DNA of 15,772 bases from an uncultured Subdoligranulum sp. (GTDB lineage Bacteria; Bacillota_A; Clostridia; Oscillospirales; Ruminococcaceae). Below, one piece after another: positions 6,559 to 14,000 of the stretch (the first letter of the stretch is position 1; the number at the start of each line of letters is the position of its first letter). The stretch lies in the NCBI RefSeq assembly GCF_937890665.1, contig NZ_CALADU010000251.1, positions 1-15,772 on the forward strand, in the 5' to 3' direction. The position numbers and the translations under genes are program-made. The notes below the pieces were generated by a model that made no database searches, was not told the DNA's origin, and saw only the letters and a program-made list of their open reading frames with translations.

Positions 6559-6587
6559 AAAAGTGAATCATAGCATGATTCACTTTT
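6559..6587. repeat. Palindrome 2 (13-bp arms), overlapping the methyltransferase stop
   Basis: Arms 6559-6571 and 6575-6587, centre AGC on the plus strand. It has the same 23-bp core as palindrome 1 in opposite orientation, flanked by A and T runs instead of GC. On the minus strand it reads A-tract, stem, TTTTTC, and it contains the methyltransferase stop codon (6580-6582), so it may double as the terminator of that cassette. Its centre is 53 bp from that of palindrome 1, about five helical turns. Confidence 0.85.
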
Positions 6588-7380
6588 GGGTTTCGAGTGC
6601 CTGTTCCACACGCTGAGTACCCAGCTGGAAGTAGGCATCAGTGAGTTCGATGCCCACCGCTTCGTAGCCTTCCTGCACCGCAGCCAGCACCGTGGTGCCG
6701 GAACCCGCGAACGGGTCGAGGATTCGGCCACCGGGCGTGCAGATCTGCACCACATCCCGCATGAGCTGCAGAGGCTTTTCGGTCACATGGATGCGGTTGG
6801 CAGGGTTTGCCTGACGAAACACCCCCGGCAAACAGCCCACATTGCGCTCCAGCGGCATCTTGCCGTTGGAACCCCAAACGATAAACTCCGCCTGCTGGCG
6901 GAACCGCCCCCGCTGCGGTCGGCCGGACGGCTTATCCCATACCGCGATACCACGCCAGGTCCACCCGGCCCACTGCAGAGCATCGGTCATGGAGGGCAAC
7001 TGCCGCCAGTCGATGAACAGACAGATGGGCGCACCGGGCTTGCAGGCGGCACGCACCACCTGGAGCCATTCACACATCCACCGGGTCCAGCTGCGCTGGT
7101 CCATCTGATCGCTATCGAAATCCGGCAGCGCCTTGTCGCCGCGCAGGCTGCTGTACTTCTCAGTGGTGGAACGGTTCTTGGCCGTCTGGCTGGCACCGCC
7201 GCTGGCATAGGGCGGGTCGGTGATAACGGCATCGAAGGCGTTTTTCTCAAACTGCGGAACGATCCGCATAGCATCGCCGTGCAGGATCGTCCAGTGATCC
7301 CCGCCCCGATGTTCCGGCATGGCAAAATCGTTGGAGGTAAACAACGTGGTCTGATGAAGGGTATTCGTCAAAAGCATCAT
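6580..7380 (-). CDS. Orphan beta-class DNA methyltransferase (N6-adenine or N4-cytosine)
   Basis: Transfers methyl groups from SAM to an exocyclic amino group in DNA. Catalytic motif IV, DPPY, is at residues 55-58. The SAM-binding motif I, DPFAGSGTT, is near the C-terminus (222-230), preceded by HVTEKPLQLM. The order IV then I defines the beta class (as in M.RsrI and CcrM). At 266 residues it lacks any long extra C-terminal domain. The target-recognition segment probably lies between about 70 and 180. No restriction enzyme is encoded nearby, so it is an orphan; element protection or regulation are the usual roles. Listed from ATG 7380; the ribosome site GAAAGG abuts this ATG and suits TTG 7371 better. 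It follows the beta-helix gene by 12 bases and ends inside palindrome 2. Confidence 0.92.
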   Translation of the reverse strand: MMLLTNTLHQTTLFTSNDFAMPEHRGGDHWTILHGDAMRIVPQFEKNAFDAVITDPPYASGGASQTAKNRSTTEKYSSLRGDKALPDFDSDQMDQRSWTRWMCEWLQVVRAACKPGAPICLFIDWRQLPSMTDALQWAGWTWRGIAVWDKPSGRPQRGRFRQQAEFIVWGSNGKMPLERNVGCLPGVFRQANPANRIHVTEKPLQLMRDVVQICTPGGRILDPFAGSGTTVLAAVQEGYEAVGIELTDAYFQLGTQRVEQALETQK

Positions 7381-7392
7381 CCTTTCTATTGT

Positions 7393-8424
7393 TCAGCGTT
7401 CAGGCGCTTTCGGCGGCTTGACCTGCTCAATGCTGTACAGCCGCACATGCGTCCCGTTGATGGCCAGGACACTGTTGGTAGGGTTATCCACCGTGTTTCC
7501 CGGCAGGATAAAGGCATCCGCACCCAGATAAACAGCACCGGCTACAACGCCCATCACGGTGGCATGGCCTTCCACGAGGGGTACTGCTCCGGTGATCTGG
7601 TTTTTCCGAATAACGGCATCGCCGCAGACGACGGCACCTTCCTGCACCGTTCCGCCGGACACCACCGCGCGGTCACGGACACGGGCCTGGCCGCCGATTT
7701 CAGCTTCATTGGAAATGAGAGCCGAACCGCTTACCCGGGCCTGTCCGGTCAGGAATGCTCCGGTCGTCACGATGGCGCTTTCACAGCATATGGCCTCTCC
7801 ATAGATCCAGGCACCATCGTTTTCCTGAGACAGATTTTCCTCGCTCTGGACATAGCCGCCCAGGGTACCGGGGCCAACGGTTTCGCTTACCCGCTGCAAA
7901 GCCCGGATGCGGTGCAGGCTGGGATCTTTGGGATGCGCGATGTCGGTAATCTCATACTTCTTCGAAGGCGTGACTTCTTCCACCGTGAAGTCAAAGTCGT
8001 GGTCCTGCCAGAAATGCACATACAGCAGGCCATCTTCGGTTTCGATTTCCCGCTGCTCGAAGCCCTCGCCCCAGCCATCCGAATACTGGCCGCTCAGGTA
8101 GTCCATGAGCTTGTCCCAGCCGGGTTCCGAAAGATCTTCGTCCGCCCGTACCGTAGTGCAGCCACAAAGTCGCCCGTTCCAGACCTCCACCGAGGGTACC
8201 AGACTCCGAACGTGCTGCTTGATAAAGTCACTGCCATCAAAGTATTTCATGAGATTTTCGGCGCCGTTCTCGGTGTAGGTCTTGACAGCTTTTTCAATTT
8301 CCTCCGCATAGAGCAGCAGTTCTTCGCCGTTGTATTCGTCGGCGGAATCCTCATATTCATACTCTCCGGCCTGGTACAGTTCACCAGTCAGCGGAGAGTA
8401 CATTTTGAAAATGCGTTCACTCAA
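7393..8424 (-). CDS. Two-part protein: unknown N-terminal domain plus hexapeptide beta-helix
   Basis: Residues 1-150 form an acidic domain with the striking stretch LSGQYSDGWGEGFEQRE (110-126) and LLYVHFW (133-139). I associate this with proteins of gut Firmicute elements but cannot name the family. Residues about 168-300 are a left-handed beta-helix: the entry HRIRALQRVSETV, GTLGGYVQSEENLS, then hexapeptide-like rungs such as AWIYGEA, AFLTGQA, ARVSGSA, AEIGGQA and AVVCGDA. Such helices occur in acyltransferases and in many phage or element proteins without catalysis; no obvious active-site histidine stands out. I place the start at TTG 8424 because GGAGG (8437-8433) lies eight bases away. 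ATG 8448 overlaps the Toprim stop (ATGA) but has no ribosome site, and ATG 8430 is too close. A cytoplasmic protein; function unknown. Confidence 0.75.
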   Translation of the reverse strand: MSERIFKMYSPLTGELYQAGEYEYEDSADEYNGEELLLYAEEIEKAVKTYTENGAENLMKYFDGSDFIKQHVRSLVPSVEVWNGRLCGCTTVRADEDLSEPGWDKLMDYLSGQYSDGWGEGFEQREIETEDGLLYVHFWQDHDFDFTVEEVTPSKKYEITDIAHPKDPSLHRIRALQRVSETVGPGTLGGYVQSEENLSQENDGAWIYGEAICCESAIVTTGAFLTGQARVSGSALISNEAEIGGQARVRDRAVVSGGTVQEGAVVCGDAVIRKNQITGAVPLVEGHATVMGVVAGAVYLGADAFILPGNTVDNPTNSVLAINGTHVRLYSIEQVKPPKAPER

Positions 8425-8437
8425 TCGCATCACCTCC
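8422..8437 (-). promoter_or_regulatory. Shine-Dalgarno deciding the start of the beta-helix gene
   Basis: GGAGG (8437-8433) is two bases from ATG 8430 and eight from TTG 8424-8422. Normal spacing favours the TTG. Confidence 0.5.
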
Positions 8438-8444
8438 GTTGTAA

Positions 8445-9416
8445 TCATCGCGCCAATTCGGTGCGATGTCTGGTGCAGGCTCGCCTTGCCTGCTTGATTT
8501 GTTTGGCAAGATCGGCATAGTCCCCGCCCTCGATCTGCGGCAGGCACAGGGATACTTTGTACTTGCCGCCGAGATTCCGGGCAATGGCCAGCGCGGCGTT
8601 GCGGCCAGGTTCATCGTTGTCCATACACAGCTGGATGGTATCCACATCCGGGTGCTGGCGCAGGAATTCCACCAACGCCACCGGCGTCTTGATCTCCACG
8701 TTTTCCTGCTCCGGGGCATAGATGCCGCCCAGGGAGAGGCGGTATTTGTCTGCAGTATTATCCGAGAGAGTCATCTCAGCCATAGCATCTATGGCTGCTT
8801 CAAACACAGCCACCGTGGTGGACGGATGCAGCGGCGGGATGCAGAAGCCGTACCGTTTGTCGCTGCCCGGCGTTTCCGCCTTGAACGGGCGACCGTAGGA
8901 GTAAGTACCACGCAAGGCTGCATACCGGGCCGTGCCGGTTTCATCCTTGCCAACAAACACACAGTTGTGGTACGGAAGGCTTTCATATACGAGGCCACGG
9001 TCCACACAGTAGCTGAGTACCACCGGGGAGATACCTCGCCCGCAAAGGTACGCAACCACCCTGGCATTGTTGGGGGCCGTAGGTGGCAACGTGAATGCAG
9101 GACGCTTCTGCTCCACCGCTTCATGGGGGACCGGGATATATCCGGGCACCTCATCACACAGCATCCGCACGGCTTCCACAAATCCGCACTGCTCCACGTG
9201 GACAAGATAATCAAGAGCAGATTTGCCACCAATGCCCCGGCTTTTCCAGTGCCAGATGCTGGACTCCCCATTGATCTTGAAGCTGTCGTGGCTGCGCAGT
9301 TCAAACTCGCCGCGGGCGCTGCTCTTGACCAGATCTGTGGAACGATACCGCCGCAAGAATTCAATGGCCGTCATCTTTTTGGCGGCGGCGATCTGTTCCT
9401 TACTGACGCCGGGCAT
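8445..9416 (-). CDS. DUF3991/Toprim primase-like protein
   Basis: A 323-residue protein of the DUF3991-Toprim type that is frequent in conjugative elements and related to DnaG/phage primases. The N-terminal part has IWHWKSRGIGGKSALDYL (54-71), seen before the Toprim in such proteins but without a CxxC zinc finger. The middle (about 115-175) fits DUF3991, with YLCGRGIS ... DRGLVYES ... NCVFVGKDETGTARYAALRGT. The Toprim domain shows FEAAIDAMAE (catalytic E206) and the DxD pair in CMDNDEPG (D266, D268). These are the metal-binding residues used for primer synthesis or strand breakage, so it looks active. No helicase domain follows. The ATG overlaps the metK stop by one base (TGATG) and has no clear ribosome site, so translation is probably coupled to metK. 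Likely job: priming the complementary strand of transferred DNA (inference). Confidence 0.88.
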   Translation of the reverse strand: MPGVSKEQIAAAKKMTAIEFLRRYRSTDLVKSSARGEFELRSHDSFKINGESSIWHWKSRGIGGKSALDYLVHVEQCGFVEAVRMLCDEVPGYIPVPHEAVEQKRPAFTLPPTAPNNARVVAYLCGRGISPVVLSYCVDRGLVYESLPYHNCVFVGKDETGTARYAALRGTYSYGRPFKAETPGSDKRYGFCIPPLHPSTTVAVFEAAIDAMAEMTLSDNTADKYRLSLGGIYAPEQENVEIKTPVALVEFLRQHPDVDTIQLCMDNDEPGRNAALAIARNLGGKYKVSLCLPQIEGGDYADLAKQIKQARRACTRHRTELAR

Positions 9417-10558
9417 CAGTCGATGGTGGCCAGCAGCAGACCGATTTTATCCACCCGTTCCCAGGGGAAGTCCTCACGTCCGAAATGTCCGCCGACGGCA
9501 GTGCGGGCATACATCGGCTGCTGCAGCTGGAGGGTTTCGATCATGCCCGCCGGGGTCAGGTCAAACACATGGCGAACCGCCGCGGCCAGGCAATCGTCCT
9601 CGCAGTAGGTTCCGGTACCGAAGGTGTCCACCGTGACCGCCATGGGCTTGGCCATGCCGATCGCATAGGTCAGGGCCACCCGGCACCGCTCCGCAATGCC
9701 GGCTGCCACAAGGTTCTTGGCAATGTACCGGGCCATATACGCAGCAGTCCGGTCGATCTTGGTGGGGTCCTTGCCGGACAGCGCCCCGCCGCCCTGGCTC
9801 ACAAACGGGCCGTAGGTATCCACCATGAGTTTGCGGCCGGTCAGACCGGTGTCGGCTTCCGGGCCGCCCACCACGAAGCTGCCGCTGGGATTGAGGATGA
9901 CTTCCATCTGATCATCGGCAGGCATCCCTTTGAGGGCCGGCAGAATGATCTGGGCAAAGATATCTGCCTGAATCTCCTCGATGTGTACCCCTGCCTCGTG
10001 CTGGAGCGACAGCAGGATCTGAGCCACCCGCACCGGTTTGTCATCCTCATACTCCACGACCACCATGGCCTTGCCATCGGGGCCAATCCCGTGAACCGCA
10101 TCGGTCATTCTGGCCAAGGTCAGCAGGCTGGTAAGGCGATGGGCGATCACCACGGGCATGGGCATCAGTTCGGGCGTTTCGTTGCAGGCGTAGCCGATCA
10201 CGATGCCCTGGTCACCGGCACCGATGGCCTCATCATCTTCGGGGCTGTCCGCAGGCACTTCCACGGCCCCGGCAATGTCCGGGCTCTGGGGATGCAGATA
10301 ACAGTCGATCTGGAAGCCCTTGGGGTCATACCCCACGCTGTTCAGAACGTCCCGGGCAATGTTGAACACGTCGGGATTCGCTTCGGTGGTGATCTCTCCG
10401 GCCACAATGATATGACCGCGGGTGGCCATGACCTCACAGGCGACGCGGCTGGCGGGGTCGCCGGCCAGACACGCGTCCAGGACGTTGTCTGCGATGAGAT
10501 CGCAGAGTTTGTCGGGGTGGCCTTCGGTGACAGATTCGGCAGAATAAAAAGTTCGCAT
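9416..10558 (-). CDS. metK: S-adenosylmethionine synthetase
   Basis: Makes SAM from methionine and ATP. The 380-residue length is normal (E. coli MetK is 384). Seen in order: TEGHPDK (ATP-binding histidine 13, D15, K16), GAGDQGIVIGYACNETPE, DTGLTGRKLMVDTYG, GGGALSGKDPTKIDRTAAYMARY and a C-terminal GGHFGREDFPWE. Catalytic lysines, aspartates and arginines of the core motifs are kept. Odd: where most bacterial MetKs read LRPDGK[ST]Q this one has IGPDGKAM, and STQH is SLQH. ATG 10558 has AAAGGAG upstream; an ATG 13 codons earlier is disfavoured. The gene sits downstream of an intrinsic terminator and is coupled to the Toprim gene, three genes before a DNA methyltransferase, so it is an element-borne copy rather than, I infer, the host's only metK. 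Confidence 0.95.
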   Translation of the reverse strand: MRTFYSAESVTEGHPDKLCDLIADNVLDACLAGDPASRVACEVMATRGHIIVAGEITTEANPDVFNIARDVLNSVGYDPKGFQIDCYLHPQSPDIAGAVEVPADSPEDDEAIGAGDQGIVIGYACNETPELMPMPVVIAHRLTSLLTLARMTDAVHGIGPDGKAMVVVEYEDDKPVRVAQILLSLQHEAGVHIEEIQADIFAQIILPALKGMPADDQMEVILNPSGSFVVGGPEADTGLTGRKLMVDTYGPFVSQGGGALSGKDPTKIDRTAAYMARYIAKNLVAAGIAERCRVALTYAIGMAKPMAVTVDTFGTGTYCEDDCLAAAVRHVFDLTPAGMIETLQLQQPMYARTAVGGHFGREDFPWERVDKIGLLLATID

Positions 10559-10590
10559 AGCTTTCTCCTTTATTTGTTGATGTGAGTGGT

Positions 10591-10627
10591 AAAACAAAAA
10601 GGCGCGCAGCCGGGAGGGCTGCGCGCC
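10591..10627 (-). terminator. Strong intrinsic terminator after DUF3846
   Basis: Arms GGCGCGCAGCC (10601-10611) and GGCTGCGCGCC (10617-10627) form a perfect 11-bp GC-rich stem with a five-base loop, followed on the minus strand by TTTTTGTTTT (10600-10591). It separates the surface-protein unit from metK, leaving only about 32 bases for a metK promoter. I see no convincing -35/-10 pair there (TTGTTT with AATAAA 17 bases on would lie too close to the ribosome site). Confidence 0.92.
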
Positions 10628-10653
10628 TGATACACTATGTATTTTCTCATGGG

Positions 10654-11085
10654 TTATCGTTCAGGGGTTGACGTTTGTTTGGGTGGAGGCGTTTTCTCGC
10701 GATGCTCTTCGGGGTTCATGCCCTGCCGATAGCGTTCCGGCGAACAGTTTTCCACAAAGATCGAGTCTCCCAGTGGATAAAACAGTTGCGGGTCATGGTA
10801 CAGTGCTTCATACCGTTTGACTTGTTCGGGAGTCAGGCTGCAGAAGTTATCCTGCGTGAGACCGACCACAAAGAAGGTTCCGGCAATCACATCATAGTCC
10901 CCCAGTGTTCGGTTGAAGGGAAGATTTTGCAGCTTGCCTTCATCATTGCAGACGATGCAAGCGTTATCCTGCCAGGGATACACACATTCGATGAGACCCC
11001 CGACCACAGCCTGTTCTGCTTTCAGGCTCTTTTCGATTTCTGCTTCTCTGGGATATTGTCCCGGCTCAACGATCAGTATTTTCAT
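10654..11085 (-). CDS. DUF3846-family protein
   Basis: A 143-residue protein whose opening MKILIVEPGQYPREAEIEKS, central VGGLIECVYPW, VCNDEGKLQNLPFNRTLG and DVIAGTFFVVG match DUF3846, a family with no known biochemical role that is common on Firmicute conjugative elements. After about residue 85 it becomes family-variable, with a YEALYHDPQLFYPLGDSIF segment and a proline/lysine tail. The ATG overlaps the surface-protein stop (ATGA), with GAGGAT upstream. The gene ends about 27 bases before the terminator stem. It is thus the last gene of the surface-protein unit, although DUF3846 genes usually keep company with DNA-processing genes. Confidence 0.87.
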   Translation of the reverse strand: MKILIVEPGQYPREAEIEKSLKAEQAVVGGLIECVYPWQDNACIVCNDEGKLQNLPFNRTLGDYDVIAGTFFVVGLTQDNFCSLTPEQVKRYEALYHDPQLFYPLGDSIFVENCSPERYRQGMNPEEHREKTPPPKQTSTPER

Positions 11086-14000
11086 GTTCTATCCTCATAT
11101 TGGGGGTCATCCTCCGGAGAAGGCTCCTCGGTATGACGGCGTTTGTAAAGCAGGATGCCAAAAGCAATGCCGGCAGCACCAGCCAAGGCGACCAACAGCC
11201 CCAGCGGCGTGTTATCTCCTGTCTGGGGCAGACTTGCAACCGGTTTGGGCGTAGGTACCGGTGTGCTGACCGGCTGCTCCGGTGTCGGTGTAGGTGTCGG
11301 GGACGGATTTTCCGGGGTATCGGGGCTGGGTGCATCCCGCATAACCACCATGCCATCCTTCAACAGCGTCCAGTGGTCGAAAATCAGCCAGTCTTTACCG
11401 GTGCAAACATACACATCCGCCTCATTGAGAAGATTGCCGTTTTCATCCTTGCGCTGTACCAGCTTGAACCGGATGCTTTCTGCCACTTCATACCCGTTGG
11501 GTGCAGCCGTTTCTACCAGTGTGTAGATTTTGTCAAACTGCAATCCACGAATCTCCGTGGGCGTGTTTCCGCTAACCCACTGACGAACCACATTGCCGTC
11601 CTTGTCCTGAATGGTGAGGGTTGCACCCGGCAACTCCTCATCACCGGTCAGCTTCCGTTTACTGACGAAGAAGGAAGTGGCATCATTCTCAAAGGTGTTC
11701 TCCATCTCAATCACGGATGTTTCTGCCCCCTGATAGACGAACTCGAACTCCTGGTCAGGTGCATCCAGGTAGTATCCCTGGGGCGGGCGCAGCTCCACGA
11801 TACGGTATTTGCCGCTGTTGGCGGTGGTATTTTCGGGGATACGAACACCTTCCATGCCATAGAATTCGCCACGCATGGGGAAATCGATGGTGAAAGTGGT
11901 ATGGCCGTTTTCATCCGTGGGGACCGAAGTAGCGATGAGATCACCGGCCCGGAACAAGAGGTCACCGGTTGCGCTATAGATGTCATCCACCGTAATGAGG
12001 TTGTAGACGGCACCGGCAACCAGCGCGCCCGTTTTGATGTCCCGCTTATAAATATCCAGCTGGGGCTTCACACGTTCATTGTGGAACTTCAGGACCTGGG
12101 CTTCGATCTGCGCATCGCTCGCACCCTTCACGTTCACGATTTCATAGTTCTCAGTTTCCGATGCGGAACCATCGCCGGGATTACTGGTGACGGTCTTTGC
12201 CAGAACCACATCATTGGTCTGCTTATCCCAGACAAAGGTCACATCGTAACTCTGCTTGGTGCCGACAAATCCGTAAGGAGCACCGGTTTCTTCGATATGG
12301 TAACTGCCAAGCGGCAAAGTCACCGTGACTTCACCTACGGTTCCATCGTGGATGACCGAGAGGAAATCATAGGTGGAATTGGTGCGCCCCGGGGCAAAGG
12401 CAGCAATATCGCTGGTGCGGTCGCCGGGGCGGACAACTGCTACCACATCGCCTTTGGCATACCAGAGAGTTCTGTTCTCGTTGGCATCTGTCTGGCGGTC
12501 CTGGGTGTAGATGTTTTCCGCTGCGGTAATGGTGTACTCGGCATAAGGGATAGGCCGATCTTCATACACAAAGTGGCCGGGCCGGGCTTCACCGAAGAAT
12601 TCCGGGTCAAAGGTGCCACCCTCGTCCTCCTGCCAGCCGGTAAGAACTTCGCCGGTCTTGCGGATTTTCAGAACACCCAGCGTTTCGTTATTCTGGTAGT
12701 CCTCGTCGATTACCAGAATGTCCTGGCTGTCCTCGCTGTCATCTCCGGTGGCTTTGTACACGCGGTCGGTGGTGACAGAGAAGTCCACATAGAAACTGCC
12801 ATCCGCAAAATTGCCGGTATCGTCGATCTGCAGGTGGCCGTCCTCATACACTGCCGAGGCTGCCCACTCATTGTAGAACCCATTGGGGCCGTTGACTTCC
12901 ACCAGCCGATAGTGGCCCAGCGGCAGCTTTTCGGGCAGAACCAGCATACCGGTGTCATCGGTATAGAAGGTGTCTACATCCTTGGGCAGCAGCGGGTTGG
13001 TGGTATCGGTCATGGTGACCAGCTTGGCATTACCGTTCTCATCGTAGATGTGGTTGCCCTGCTCATCCATCCAATAAATCTGGAACGCGGTATCCTTGAG
13101 CAGAACTGCCTTGCCGGTCTCCTCGTCGATCTTGGTCACCCGCAGATACACTTCGATTTCCTCATCCAGCACCGTAAACTTCTGGTAGCTGCCGGACGGG
13201 GTCTGCACAGCATCCTTGGGATTGGCCATGGCCGACTGGGGATTGGATTCGTCCGTGGGATCAATGGTCACGATAAAGGGTTCTGCCTGGAACACATCCT
13301 TGGGCGTGGTAGTTTCTACAACGAGGTACTGCCCATAGGGCAGGCCCTGCACCCGGATGGTTCCGGTATCATTGGAGAAAATCTCCGCCAACTGATATTC
13401 GTTGGGGCGGCCCGTCGCAATCCAGCCGTCACCGCTGCCGTTCTTGAAGTCACCGGCGGCAGTAAGGGTGGCATTATACGCAGCAATCTGATCGGCATTG
13501 ACCTCGTAGGTTTTGGCAATGGCCTGAGCCTCACCGCTGAAATCGTACTTGGGATGACTTTCATCATATTCCGGGTTGATATAGGCATCCAGGATGGATT
13601 TGATCAGGTATTTGCCGCTGCGGCTCTGGGCAAACTGGTCCTCCTTGGACAGGTCGGGAATCAAGTAGAAGGTAAAACCGGCCCCCTCCAGGTCGATACC
13701 ATCCGAACCGCCGGTGCTGGAAACGTGCTTGGAAAGCTCCACGTTGCCTTTCATCACCTGATCCTGAGATTCTGCCAGCACATTATCCCGGTGCAGGTGG
13801 TAATTGGCGCTGTAGATCGTAGTGTCCAGTTGCTCCCCTTCGGCCTGACGGTTATCCTCAAAGGCTGTCTTTTCGATGTACCAGCCTTCGTCTGCATAGG
13901 CGGGGGTAATGTAATAGTTGTGCTCATCGCAAAGGTAGCCGATGGCATAGCTTTCGTAGTAGCCGTCGTAGGTCTTAGTACCGTCCAGTGCCTTGCTCTG

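Noticed and set aside
6586..8520. Long plus-strand open frame opposite the methyltransferase and beta-helix genes
   Set aside because: Antisense shadow: the minus-strand proteins carry DPPY/FAGSGTT and hexapeptide rungs, and the plus frame spans several gene boundaries.
10559..10600. SAM riboswitch or clear promoter in front of metK
   Set aside because: Only about 40 bases separate the terminator and metK. No riboswitch-sized structure fits, and the only -35/-10 look-alike would lie too close to the ribosome site.
11240..11330. Short DNA repeat (microsatellite-like) in the surface gene
   Set aside because: It is just the proline-threonine stalk coding region; the codons vary and no long exact repeat is present.
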